Below are positions 9,246 through 17,666 of a stretch of 64,000 nucleotides of DNA, in pieces (position 1 is the stretch's first letter; the number at the start of each line of letters is the position of its first letter). The DNA is taken from positions 1 to 64,000 of the forward strand of contig CAYNWB010000008.1 in assembly GCA_964400785.1 (NCBI GenBank), in the 5' to 3' direction. The stretch is from CAVQGZ01 sp964400785 (GTDB lineage: Bacteria; Actinomycetota; Actinomycetes; Jiangellales; Jiangellaceae). Both the position numbers and the translations under genes were made by a program. The notes below the pieces were generated by a model. The model did no database searches, was not told where the DNA came from, and saw only the letters and a list, made by a program, of their open reading frames with translations.

Positions 9246-10227
9246 TCTCACACCAGACATGGACGCGGAGCCCGCCGGCACGGCCGGCGGGGCCGTCCCA
9301 CCGGTCGACTCCGCGCTGAAGGCGGCGGCGCTGGCCGCGCTGGCGACCGTCGAGCACGAGCCCGGCGCGGCCAAGCCCGACGCCATCCTGACCGCCGATG
9401 GGGTGCGGCGACAGTTCGGCGGCCTCGTGGCCGTCGACGTCGGGCACCTCGAGGTTCAGCGCGGCTCGATCACCGCGCTCATCGGCCCCAACGGCGCAGG
9501 CAAGACGACGTTCTTCAACCTGCTCACCGGATTCGACTCCCCCGACAAGGGTGACTGGCGCTTCAACGGCTCGTCGCTGCGCAAGGTGCGGGCGCACCAG
9601 ATCGCCCACCTCGGCATGGTGCGCACCTTTCAGCTCACCAAGGCCCTGTCGCGGCTCACCGTCATCGAGAACATGCGGCTCGGCGCCACCGGGCAGGCCG
9701 GGGAGAACGTCTTTCGGGCGATCCTGCCCTTCCTGTGGCGAGGGCAGGAGAAGCAGATCACCGAGCAGGCCGACGAGCTGCTGGCCTACTTCAAGCTCGA
9801 CGCCAAGCGCGAGGACTTCGCCGGCAGCCTCTCCGGCGGCCAGCGCAAGCTGCTCGAGATGGCACGAGCCCTGATGGTGCAGCCCGAGATGGTGATGCTG
9901 GACGAGCCGATGGCCGGGGTGAACCCCGCGCTCAAGCAGTCGTTGCTCGGGCACGTCAAGGCCCTGCGGGACCGCGGCATGACCGTCCTGTTCGTCGAGC
10001 ACGACATGGACATGGTGCGCGACGTGGCCGACTGGGTGGTCGTGATGGCGCAGGGACGCATCATCGCGGAGGGGCCGCCGCTGTCGGTGATGGCAGACGA
10101 CCGGGTGATCGATGCGTACCTGGGCGCCCACCACGACACCGACCTGTCCGAGATGGACGTGCACGAGCTCGATCTCGAAGAGGCCGCCGAGCTGGCCACC
10201 CACCCACGTGAGGAGCACGAGGCGTGA
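9232..10227 (+). CDS. livG: branched-chain amino acid ABC transporter ATP-binding protein LivG
   Basis: A 331-residue cytoplasmic ATPase subunit. After an unusual acidic/Ala-rich N-terminal extension of about 45 residues come the P-loop GPNGAGKTT, the signature LSGGQRKLLEMARAL, Walker B VMLDEPMAGVNP and the switch VEHDMDMV. The LivG-type insert between Walker A and the signature is present. A TTG start at 9232 is supported by GGAAGGAG about 7 nt upstream and by overlap with livM; an ATG at 9259 is the alternative. The C-terminal tail is acidic. It energises import with LivF. Confidence 0.9.
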   Translation: MTPADLTPDMDAEPAGTAGGAVPPVDSALKAAALAALATVEHEPGAAKPDAILTADGVRRQFGGLVAVDVGHLEVQRGSITALIGPNGAGKTTFFNLLTGFDSPDKGDWRFNGSSLRKVRAHQIAHLGMVRTFQLTKALSRLTVIENMRLGATGQAGENVFRAILPFLWRGQEKQITEQADELLAYFKLDAKREDFAGSLSGGQRKLLEMARALMVQPEMVMLDEPMAGVNPALKQSLLGHVKALRDRGMTVLFVEHDMDMVRDVADWVVVMAQGRIIAEGPPLSVMADDRVIDAYLGAHHDTDLSEMDVHELDLEEAAELATHPREEHEA

Positions 10228-11012
10228 GCGCCACGAACGGCAGCACCAGCGGCGGGGCCACCGACCACGCTGCCCACCAGGCGGCTGCCGAGGGCGCCCT
10301 CGTCCGGGTCGACAACGTCACCGCGGGGTACCTGCCCGGCATCAACATCCTCGACGGGTGCGACCTGTACTGCCAGCAGGGCGAGATCGTGGGCATCATC
10401 GGCCCCAACGGCGCGGGCAAGTCGACGCTGGTGAAGGCGATCTTCGGGCTGGTGCAGATCCACGAGGGGTCAGTGACCCTGGATGGTCGCGACATCACCA
10501 ACGCCCGTCCCAACAAGCTCGTGTCGGCCGGGGTGGGTTACGTCCCGCAGACCAACAACGTGTTCCCCAGCCTGACCATCGAGGAGAACCTGCAGATGGG
10601 GGTCTACCAGGCCCCCAAGACGTTCGCGGAGCGGTTCGCGTTCGTGACCGACCTGTTCCCCGTGCTGGGCGATCGGCGCAAGCAGCGCGCCGGGTCGCTG
10701 TCCGGTGGCGAGCGGCAGATGGTCGCCATGGGCCGGGCGCTGATGATGAACCCGTCGGTGATCCTGCTCGACGAGCCGTCGGCCGGGTTGTCCCCCGTCC
10801 TTCAGGACGAGGTGTTCATCCGCACCCGCGAGATCAACAAGGCCGGCGTCTCGGTGATCATGGTCGAGCAGAACGCGCGGCGCTGCCTGCAGATCTGCGA
10901 CCGCGGCTACGTGCTCGACTCGGGGCGCAACGCCTACACGGGCACGGGCCGTGAGCTGCTCAACGACCCCAAGGTGATCGCCCTGTACCTGGGCACGCTC
11001 GCGAAGTCGTAG
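10224..11012 (+). CDS. livF: branched-chain amino acid ABC transporter ATP-binding protein LivF
   Basis: A 262-residue ABC ATPase, the partner of LivG. Motifs are GPNGAGKSTL (Walker A), LSGGERQMVAMGRALM (signature), VILLDEPSAGLSP (Walker B) and VEQNARRCL with the H-loop position replaced by Gln-Asn, normal for LivF. The GTG start overlaps the livG stop as GTGA, so translation is coupled. It is the last gene of the operon; no binding-protein gene follows in the same direction, and the lipoprotein at 11404-12693 faces it from the other strand. Confidence 0.92.
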   Translation: MSATNGSTSGGATDHAAHQAAAEGALVRVDNVTAGYLPGINILDGCDLYCQQGEIVGIIGPNGAGKSTLVKAIFGLVQIHEGSVTLDGRDITNARPNKLVSAGVGYVPQTNNVFPSLTIEENLQMGVYQAPKTFAERFAFVTDLFPVLGDRRKQRAGSLSGGERQMVAMGRALMMNPSVILLDEPSAGLSPVLQDEVFIRTREINKAGVSVIMVEQNARRCLQICDRGYVLDSGRNAYTGTGRELLNDPKVIALYLGTLAKS

Positions 11013-11109
11013 CTGCCCCGGCCCACGGCCACGCCGTGCCCGTCCGGCGGAGCCCGTCCAGGAGCGCACGCCACAGGCAAGGGGCGCGGCTGCTCTGCGT
11101 GGCGAAGGG

Positions 11110-11174
11110 GTGCTTTGCGCGGCAGATTCCCCGTGGGAAGCACCCGCAGGCGTACCGAACGTGGTCACTTCCGC
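11110..11174 (+). repeat. 65-bp intergenic direct repeat, copy 1
   Basis: It begins GTGCTTTGCGCGG and ends CACTTCCGC. It matches copy 2 at 11251-11315 at 58 of 65 positions by eye. Each copy contains an inverted pair GGTGCTT / AAGCACC about 22 nt apart. It lies in the 391-bp gap between livF and the convergent lipoprotein gene, with no coding sequence I can support. Confidence 0.75.
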
Positions 11175-11250
11175 GCCTCGGGGTGCTGCGCAGCCGACCG
11201 TGCAGCCCTTCGGCGCCCTCCCCCGGCGCCGCCCTTCGCGAGGCTTGTGG

Positions 11251-11315
11251 GTGCTTTGCACGGCCGATTCGCCGTGGGAAGCACCCACAGGCGTACCTAA
11301 CGTGATCAGTTCCGC
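11251..11315 (+). repeat. 65-bp intergenic direct repeat, copy 2
   Basis: Second copy of the element at 11110-11174, 141 bp further on and in the same orientation. It carries the perfect inverted pair GGGTGCTT / AAGCACCC (the first G is at 11250). The mobile or regulatory nature of the element is unknown. Confidence 0.75.
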
Positions 11316-11342
11316 TGGGGCGGGGGCGTGGGGGTGGACGCG

Positions 11343-11376
11343 ACTGGGGCCCGCCCCTGACGGGACGGGCCCCAGT
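11343..11376. terminator. strong hairpin between convergent livF and binding-protein gene
   Basis: A 15-bp stem (ACTGGGGCCCGCCCC against GGGACGGGCCCCAGT, one mismatch) with a TGAC loop lies 27 bp after the stop of the lipoprotein gene. There is no U-tract, as is usual in high-GC actinobacteria. It could serve both converging transcripts. Confidence 0.7.
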
Positions 11377-11403
11377 GCTACGTCGAGACGACGTGAGGGT
11401 CGA

Positions 11404-12693
11404 TCAGATGTTGCCCTCGACGAACTCCAGCGGGGAGAACGTGTTGTCGTCGTTGTACTCGTAGATGCCGATCGACGCCGAGGTCGGGTCGCCGTTCTCG
11501 TCGAACTCGACCTTGCCGGAGACACCGTTGTAGTCGATGTCCTCGCCGGCCTCGAGCAGCTCCACGCACTCCGCGAACGAGGTGCACTCGGTGCCGTCAC
11601 GCGACACCGCCTGCATCTGCGAGGCGATCGCGGTGCCCGAGTCGTCGCCAGCGGCGACGGCAGCGAGGGCCACCAGGATCGTCGCGTCGTACGACTCACC
11701 CGAGTAGGCGAACTCGGTCAGCGGGCCGTAGGCGTCCTGCAGCCGCTGGCGGAACTCGTCGGTGGACTCCGCACCCGGCAGGGTGCCCTTGGCGCCGGTC
11801 ATCGTGCCCGCGTCGAAGTCCTCGCTGTAGTTGGCGAGGTTTCCGTCGACGAGGAAGTACGGGACGTCCTGCGGGCCGAAGTTGCGCGACGCGGCCTGCG
11901 GGATGATCGTCTTGGTCTCGTCGAACGCGATGAGGATCACCGCGTCGGGGCTGGTGCTGCTTGCCTGGTCGATGATCGCCGAGAAGTCCGTCGCCTTGGG
12001 GTCGTAGAACTCGGTGTAGACGACGGTGCCGCCACCGTCCTCGATCGCCTTGGTGGCCTGCTCGGCGAGGGTCTCGCCGTAGGCGTCCTGCAGCGCGAGG
12101 ATCGCGATGTTGGCGTACCCGTCCGCGAGAACCGCGTCGCCGAGCACGCGGCCCTGCAGCACGTCGGACGGCGCGGTGCGCCAGTAGAAGCCGTCGTCCT
12201 CGTAGTCGGTGAAGGCCGTCGACGTGTTCGCCGGGCTGACCTGCACGACACCGGCACCGATGATCTTGTCGATGACCGAGAGCGAGACCGAGGACGACGC
12301 GGCGCCGATGATGGCGTCCACGTCCTGGCTGAGCAGGGTGTCGACGGACTGCTGCGCGATGTTGGACGAGGTGTCGCCGGAGTCGCTGTCGATCTGCACG
12401 ACGTCGTTGCCGAGCACACCGCCGGCCTCGTTGATCTCCTGGACGGCGAGCGTCACACCCGCGAACTCGGGGGGCCCGAGGAACGCGAGCGAGCCGGTCT
12501 CCGGCAGCAGGGTGCCGACGGTGAGGGTGCCGTCGCCCTCGGACGTGCCGCCGGCAGCGTCCTCGGTCGCCTCGTCGGTAGCCTCCGGGCTGTCGGCGGG
12601 CTCCTCGTCGGCGTCTCCACCGCACGCGGTGAGGACGAGGGCGAGGGAGCCGCCGATCGCGAGGGAGCGCCACAGCAGGGTGTTGCGAGCCAT
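11404..12693 (-). CDS. livK: branched-chain amino acid ABC transporter substrate-binding lipoprotein
   Basis: A 429-residue extracytoplasmic binding protein (type I periplasmic fold, LivK/LivJ family). The N-terminus is a lipoprotein signal with lipobox LTAC (cleavage before Cys about residue 24), followed by an acidic Thr/Glu-rich linker. The ligand domain begins LTVGTLLPETGSLAFLGPPE, and DSDSGDTSSNIAQQSVDTLLSQDVDAIIG is typical. The ATG is preceded by AAGGAG 7 nt away. It faces livHMGF and probably feeds that transporter, although it is separately transcribed. The ligand is inferred from the family and neighbours. Confidence 0.9.
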   Translation of the reverse strand: MARNTLLWRSLAIGGSLALVLTACGGDADEEPADSPEATDEATEDAAGGTSEGDGTLTVGTLLPETGSLAFLGPPEFAGVTLAVQEINEAGGVLGNDVVQIDSDSGDTSSNIAQQSVDTLLSQDVDAIIGAASSSVSLSVIDKIIGAGVVQVSPANTSTAFTDYEDDGFYWRTAPSDVLQGRVLGDAVLADGYANIAILALQDAYGETLAEQATKAIEDGGGTVVYTEFYDPKATDFSAIIDQASSTSPDAVILIAFDETKTIIPQAASRNFGPQDVPYFLVDGNLANYSEDFDAGTMTGAKGTLPGAESTDEFRQRLQDAYGPLTEFAYSGESYDATILVALAAVAAGDDSGTAIASQMQAVSRDGTECTSFAECVELLEAGEDIDYNGVSGKVEFDENGDPTSASIGIYEYNDDNTFSPLEFVEGNI

Positions 12694-12716
12694 ACGCTAA
12701 CTCCTTGATGTCTGGA

Positions 12717-12733
12717 TTGCCCGGATCGGGCAA
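12717..12733. promoter_or_regulatory. 17-bp inverted repeat upstream of the livK start
   Basis: TTGCCCG-GAT-CGGGCAA is a perfect 7-3-7 palindrome about 24 bp upstream of the ATG and before the ribosome site. It could be an operator or a 5'-UTR hairpin; no regulator is identified. Confidence 0.4.
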
Positions 12734-12861
12734 CAACTGGTTTGGCGGAGACTAACTGCCTGCCTCGCACTTCGCCTAACCGAGAACCAGGGGTGGAACC
12801 ACTTGTGACATGTTCGTAACGCGCCGGAAAACCGGGCGGCACTGACCAGGGCGGATGGCGC

Positions 12862-14028
12862 TCAGGTGCCCGGCTGGGCCCACGAGGAGTCACGCAACGT
12901 GACCACGCTCGGCAGCAGCCCGATGCGCGCACCGAACTCGTCGAACTGGATCGCCCCGGTCAGACCACCCCACGTCGCGCCGGCGACCTCGGTTCGGCAC
13001 GCCGACCGTGACGGGCTGCGCGAACCCGGCTCGGGCAGGCACCTGGTGAGGGCGTCGGTGAGAAGCCGGGCCCCGTCGTACGCGGACGGGCCGTACTCCC
13101 CCTCGGTCGCATCGCGGCCCGACGCCTCGAATGCCGCCCTCAGCTCGTCGGCCCCTCGGCGGGGGTCCAGGCCTGGCAGTGCGGCGACGGCTCCCTGCAG
13201 CGCCGCCGCCTGGTCAGCGGCGAGGTCGGCCAGCGGCTCGGTGAGCCCGAGCACGACCCCGGCCGGCCGCAGAGCGGCCACCTGGGCAGCGAGGGTCGCG
13301 GGCCCGTCCACCACCACCGCGTCACCAGGCTCGAGCGCCTGCAGTGCGGACGTGATCGGCTCCGTCGGCGCACCACCCGAGGCCACGAGCGGCTCGGCAT
13401 CGGTGACACCACGTTCCGACAGGTCCGCCTGCACCTGGCGCGCGCGGGTCGCACTCTCGGGCGTGCCGTCACTCACCAGAACCACCCGTGCCGAGCCCGC
13501 GACGCGCACGAGGTAGTCGGCGAGCGCGGCCTGCTGCGGTGCCGGGTCGACGGCCACGCTCACGTACCCCGCCCACGGGCGCAGCGGCGCGCTCGGATCG
13601 GCTCCCCGCGTGTGGCGCGGGTCGCTGTCAGCCGGGGAGAGCACGGTGAGCCCCGAGGAGTCCAGCCTCGGGACGATCGCGCGGACGTCGTCGCTGCCGA
13701 ACCCGGTGACGACCATCAGCACGTCGTCGGCCCCTCGCAGGTCGTCGACCGTCTCGTCCACGGTGTCGGACGCCAGGTCGTAGGCAGCGACCTCGACCTG
13801 CCAGCCGGCCACGCCGCCGGAGTCGGCCACCGCCTGCTCGACCGCGTCGACCACGCTGCGGCCGGTGCGGCTCTGGCCTCCGCTCAGCGGGGCGAGCACG
13901 CCGATGGTCACGATCGCGGTCTCGCCGTCGCCCTGCGCCGTGAACCGGTCGAGCACTCCCTGGGTCGCCGCGCAGCCGGACGTCGTCGTCACCGCTGCAA
14001 GCAGCAGGACGAGAGCAGAACGACGCAT
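12862..14028 (-). CDS. second ABC-type substrate-binding lipoprotein (Leu/Ile/Val-binding fold)
   Basis: A 388-residue predicted lipoprotein with a short signal and lipobox TSGC (Cys about residue 20). It then has a type I periplasmic binding fold starting TAIVTIGVLAPLSGGQSRTGRSVVDAVEQAV, with later segments YDGARLLTDAL and TWGGLTGAIQFDEFG typical of branched-chain amino acid binding proteins. The ATG at 14028 has GGAGG six bases upstream. It lies upstream of livK in the same direction with 168 bp between. It has no permease partner of its own here, so it may share livHMGF or act as a sensor-type binding protein next to the two-component genes at 14099-15990. Ligand unknown. Confidence 0.8.
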   Translation of the reverse strand: MRRSALVLLLAAVTTTSGCAATQGVLDRFTAQGDGETAIVTIGVLAPLSGGQSRTGRSVVDAVEQAVADSGGVAGWQVEVAAYDLASDTVDETVDDLRGADDVLMVVTGFGSDDVRAIVPRLDSSGLTVLSPADSDPRHTRGADPSAPLRPWAGYVSVAVDPAPQQAALADYLVRVAGSARVVLVSDGTPESATRARQVQADLSERGVTDAEPLVASGGAPTEPITSALQALEPGDAVVVDGPATLAAQVAALRPAGVVLGLTEPLADLAADQAAALQGAVAALPGLDPRRGADELRAAFEASGRDATEGEYGPSAYDGARLLTDALTRCLPEPGSRSPSRSACRTEVAGATWGGLTGAIQFDEFGARIGLLPSVVTLRDSSWAQPGT

Positions 14029-14098
14029 GGGGGCCTCCGGGACGACGCCGACCACGGTAGGCGCCGACACCGCCGATGCCCTGTAGGACAGGCCGCGT

Positions 14099-14776
14099 TC
14101 AGACCAGTCGTCGCGCGGCCGCCCACCGGGTGAGCTCGTTGCGGTTCGACAGCTGCAGCTTGCGCAGCACGCTCGAGACGTGCGTCTCGATGGTCTTGAC
14201 CGACAGCACCAGCTCACGGGCCACCTCGCGATAGGTGTACCCGCGCGCGATCAGGCGCAGCACCTCGCGCTCACGCGGACTGAGCCGGTCGAGGTCGGGG
14301 TCGCCGCTGGTCGGCATGGCAGCCGGCTCGCCGGCGAACGCATCGAGCACGAACCCGGCCAGTCGTGGCGAGAACACGGCGTCCCCGGCCGCCACCCGCG
14401 TGATCGCCTCGACGAGCTCGGCTCCCGTCACGGTCTTGGTCACGTAGCCGCGGGCTCCCCCGCGGATGACGCCGACGACGTCGTCGGAGGCATCCGAGAC
14501 CGAGAGCGCCAGAAAGCGGATCTCCGGGTGCTGCTGGTGCACCTGGCGCAGCACCTCCACCCCGCCGCCCCCGGGCAGGTGGACGTCGAGCAGCACCACG
14601 TCCGGGCGGCGGGCCTCGATCACGGCCACAGCCTCGGCCACGTCGGCGGCCTCGCCGACCACGTCGACGGCACCGGCGAGCTCGACCTTGACGCCGCTGC
14701 GGAACACGGCGTGGTCGTCGACCACCACCACCCGGGTGCGCACGGGCCCGGCGGGTGGGACGAACGACCCGCTCAT
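14099..14776 (-). CDS. NarL/LuxR-family response regulator
   Basis: A 225-residue two-domain regulator. The receiver domain starts RVVVVDDHAVFRSGV, with the phospho-acceptor Asp in DVVLLDVHLPGGGG and the conserved Lys in GYVTKTV. The C-terminal LuxR helix-turn-helix is LSPREREVLRLIARG followed by VARELVLSVKTIETHVSSVLRKL. It overlaps the sensor kinase gene by 4 bp (ATGA), so the pair is translationally coupled. By analogy with LiaR/VraR-type systems fed by PspC-like sensors it probably controls an envelope-stress regulon, possibly including the divergent genes from 16165. That target is inference. Confidence 0.93.
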   Translation of the reverse strand: MSGSFVPPAGPVRTRVVVVDDHAVFRSGVKVELAGAVDVVGEAADVAEAVAVIEARRPDVVLLDVHLPGGGGVEVLRQVHQQHPEIRFLALSVSDASDDVVGVIRGGARGYVTKTVTGAELVEAITRVAAGDAVFSPRLAGFVLDAFAGEPAAMPTSGDPDLDRLSPREREVLRLIARGYTYREVARELVLSVKTIETHVSSVLRKLQLSNRNELTRWAAARRLV

Positions 14777-15990
14777 GCCTGCCCCACCGGCGCTCGCAGG
14801 TGCACCTCGGTGCCGGAGCCCGGCGTGCTGGTCACCGTTGCGGTCCCGCCGTATCGCTCCACGCGCTCGACGATAGATCCCCGGACTCCGAGGCGGTCAC
14901 CGCTCACCTCCGTCGGGTCGAAGCCCACGCCCCGGTCGCGCACGAACACCTCGAGGCAGCCCTGGTCGACCTCGGCGAACAGGTCGACACGCGCGGCCTT
15001 CGCGTGCTTGGCGGCGTTCGTCAGGGCCTCACGCGTCGCCGCGACCACCGCCTCGGCCGCGCCACCGGGAACGAGCTCGGCATCGCCCACGACGACGACC
15101 TCGACCGGCGTGCCGAACGTGTCCTCGACGTCGGCGGCGGCTCTCTTCAGCGCGGCCCCCACCCGCTCGTCGGCCGACACAGGCTCCTCGTAGAGCCAGC
15201 GGCGCAGGTCACGCTCCTGCGACCGCGCCAGCCGCGAGACCGCCTCGGGGTCGTCGGCCTGGCGCTGGATCACCGCCAGGGTCTGCAGCACCGAGTCGTG
15301 CAGGTGGGCGGAGATGTCGGCGCGCTCCTGCGACCGTGCCCGCTCGGCGCGTTCGGCCTGCAGCTCACGTACGAGACGCACCAGCCAGGGGCCGACGACG
15401 ACCGCCACGCCCGCGAGCACGACGAGCACGGCGAGAAGGGCGTCGAGCAGCACCCCCAGCTCGCCTCGTCCGACCAGGAAGAGCACCAGCCCGAGTGCGA
15501 CCAGCGCCGCTCCGGCCACGACGCGGGCGACGACCGCGGCCCGGGACTGCTCGCGCGTCTCGGCCTGTCGCCAGACGATGGCGGCGCCGACGGCGACGAC
15601 CGCCAACGGCCAGACCGCGCCCCCGGGCGTGGAGACGAACCGGTCGAGCAGCATGACTGCTCCGATACCCAGCACCGCCAGGGCGGCGAGCAGGCCCGGC
15701 GGGGGCCCGCCACGGACGTCGGCAGCCGGCTCGGGACGCAGGCCGCGGCGGGCCGCGGCCTCCAGCCCGGGGGCGTGCGGAGGGTCGGGGTCGCCGACGG
15801 GCGAGACGATCCACAGCGCCGCGTAGAGCACCACGCCGAGTCCGCTGAGCAGGCTCAGCAGCACGAAGGCGACCCGCACCGTCGTCACCGACAGCCCGAG
15901 GTGCACCGCCAGCCCCGAGCACACCCCGGCGAGAACCCGCCCCTGCCGTGGCCGCCGCAGCTGCGGGGCAGGCGCGGCGGTGTCGCTCAT
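14773..15990 (-). CDS. sensor histidine kinase with N-terminal PspC domain
   Basis: About 405 residues. The N-terminus is a PspC domain (RVLAGVCSGLAVHLGLSVTTVRVAFVLL), followed by several membrane helices, a HisKA_3 dimerisation segment with phospho-accepting His in ISAHLHDSVLQTL, and a HATPase domain (TREALTNAAKHAKA, then VRDRGVGFDP). PspC fused to a LuxR-type kinase is an actinobacterial arrangement tied to envelope monitoring. I use the ATG at 15990 (MSDTAAP); an in-frame GTG at 16005 is possible, and neither has a good ribosome site. It is divergent from the PspC-protein gene at 16165. Confidence 0.9.
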   Translation of the reverse strand: MSDTAAPAPQLRRPRQGRVLAGVCSGLAVHLGLSVTTVRVAFVLLSLLSGLGVVLYAALWIVSPVGDPDPPHAPGLEAAARRGLRPEPAADVRGGPPPGLLAALAVLGIGAVMLLDRFVSTPGGAVWPLAVVAVGAAIVWRQAETREQSRAAVVARVVAGAALVALGLVLFLVGRGELGVLLDALLAVLVVLAGVAVVVGPWLVRLVRELQAERAERARSQERADISAHLHDSVLQTLAVIQRQADDPEAVSRLARSQERDLRRWLYEEPVSADERVGAALKRAAADVEDTFGTPVEVVVVGDAELVPGGAAEAVVAATREALTNAAKHAKAARVDLFAEVDQGCLEVFVRDRGVGFDPTEVSGDRLGVRGSIVERVERYGGTATVTSTPGSGTEVHLRAPVGQA

Positions 15991-16164
15991 GCCCCTGATC
16001 GTCACACGTCGCCGACTGCGACGGCCAGAGGGATCACCCTGACACCGACCCTGAGCGACCCCTGGGTCGAGGCGGTCAAGCCCTGAGAGGGCACGGCGAC
16101 GTTCGGGGGTCGTTCAGGGTTGGTCCCCGATGTGGAGCCTGCCACGACGGAGCAGCCTGGAGCC

Positions 16165-17412
16165 ATGACCGAGAGCCAACCCCCGCCCACAGCGGCTGGT
16201 ACTGCCTACCAGGCCGCGCCCCCGCCACCGGCCGCCCCCGTCCCGCTCATGCGCCGCGACCAGAACAAGGTCGTCGCCGGCGTGTGCGCGGGCGTGGCGC
16301 AGCGGCTCGGCATCGACCCGAACGTCGTGCGCGTGGTCACCGTCGTGCTGGCCATCTTCGGCGGCGCAGGCATCCTGCTCTACGCGGCCGGCTGGCTGCT
16401 GCTGCCCGAGGAGCGCACCGGGCTGTCGCTCGGCGAGCGCGCACTGCGCGGCGGGGCCCCGGACGGGGTCAGCACGATCCTGCTGGCCCTGGCCCTGCTC
16501 GTGGTCACTGTCGGTGTCGCCATCGGCATCCTCAGCGACAGCTGGTTCGCCACGGCTGTGCTCGTCGTCGCGGTGGGCATCGGCGTCGTGCTGCTGAACC
16601 GGCGTCCGACGGCGATGCCGCAGCCCACACCCCCACCGACGCCCAGCGTCGCACCCCCCGCACCCCCGCCGACCGCCGCCGGCTACCCGGCCTACCCGTA
16701 CGCCGCTGCCTACGCGGCGCCGTACGCCGGCCCCGGCCCCACCGAGCAGCGCACGGGCTACGAGGCTGCACCCGAGCAGCCGCCGGTGCCGCGCAGGCGT
16801 GCGGTGCTCGGACCTGTGACGGCCTTCGCCGCCCTGGCCGTGGTCGGGCTGCTCGGCCTTCTCGACGCACGAGGAGCCTCGGTGCCGGTCGCGGGCTACG
16901 TGGCTGCGGCCCTCGCGGTCGTGGGCACAGGCTTGGTCGTGGGAACGTGGTTCGGACGCTCACGCGGCCTGATCGCACTCGGTGTCGCCCTCGTCGTGCT
17001 GCTCGTGCCGATCGCCACCGTGGAACGGCTCGGAGCCGCCGCGTCAGCGGGGGATGCGTTCGAGTCGGTGACCGTCGTCCCGGACGACGTGGCCGAGATC
17101 GACGGCACCCGCACCGAGTACGCCGCCGGCGACGTCCGCTACGACCTCACCGCGCTCGACTTCTCCGGCGAACGTGTGGACCTCGAGATCCGGCTCGGAG
17201 CCGGAGAGCTCGTCGTGGCGATACCGGACGACGTGACGCTGGTGCTCGACGCTCAGGTCGGGGCAGGCGAGATCGACGCGCTCGGCGAGCGCAGCAGCGG
17301 TCTGGGCGTGAGCACTGACCGCACCTTCGACTCAGACGCGAGCGCTGGAACCCTGGTGCTCGACGTCTCCATGGGACTCGGAAGCCTGGAGGTCATCCGT
17401 GAGACTGCATGA
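16165..17412 (+). CDS. PspC-domain membrane protein with C-terminal toast-rack/LiaF-like domain
   Basis: A 415-residue protein. A Pro/Ala-rich N-terminus is followed by a PspC domain (NKVVAGVCAGVAQRLGIDP), then several membrane helices separated by a cytoplasmic Pro/Tyr-rich stretch. The C-terminal beta-rich domain is IRLGAGELVVAIPDD, then AQVGAGEIDALG, like the LiaF/toast-rack fold. The same C-terminal pattern recurs in the protein at 17667-18563. The ATG at 16165 is preferred over a GTG at 16120. Divergent from the PspC-kinase, it is a plausible partner or target in envelope stress. Confidence 0.82.
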   Translation: MTESQPPPTAAGTAYQAAPPPPAAPVPLMRRDQNKVVAGVCAGVAQRLGIDPNVVRVVTVVLAIFGGAGILLYAAGWLLLPEERTGLSLGERALRGGAPDGVSTILLALALLVVTVGVAIGILSDSWFATAVLVVAVGIGVVLLNRRPTAMPQPTPPPTPSVAPPAPPPTAAGYPAYPYAAAYAAPYAGPGPTEQRTGYEAAPEQPPVPRRRAVLGPVTAFAALAVVGLLGLLDARGASVPVAGYVAAALAVVGTGLVVGTWFGRSRGLIALGVALVVLLVPIATVERLGAAASAGDAFESVTVVPDDVAEIDGTRTEYAAGDVRYDLTALDFSGERVDLEIRLGAGELVVAIPDDVTLVLDAQVGAGEIDALGERSSGLGVSTDRTFDSDASAGTLVLDVSMGLGSLEVIRETA

Positions 17413-17608
17413 GACAGACGTGACGTCGCTGGTGTTCGGCCTGGTGTTCCTCGGCAGCGCCGTGGTGTGGCTGCTCGTGGACGCGGGCGTGCTGACCCTG
17501 TCGCTGCTGCCGGTGGTGGTGCCCGTGCTGCTCGTCGTGGTCGGGGTCGTCGGAGTGGCCGCCTCGATCACCCGCGACCGGCGCGAGAGCAGAACGGAGG
17601 GTCTCTAG
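17399..17608 (+). CDS. small two-helix membrane protein
   Basis: A 69-residue protein with two hydrophobic segments (SLVFGLVFLGSAVVWLLVD and LLPVVVPVLLVVVGVVGVAA) and a charged C-terminal tail. Its GTG start lies inside the end of the PspC-protein gene (14-bp overlap), so it is probably co-translated with it. I recognise no named family. Proteins of this size often follow PspC genes in actinobacteria and may be accessory subunits, which is inference. Confidence 0.65.
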   Translation: MRLHETDVTSLVFGLVFLGSAVVWLLVDAGVLTLSLLPVVVPVLLVVVGVVGVAASITRDRRESRTEGL

Positions 17609-17666
17609 CCCCTGGCGCGACACGCCCATCGAGACAACCGTTCACCGAGAAAACGAGGAGAAGAGC

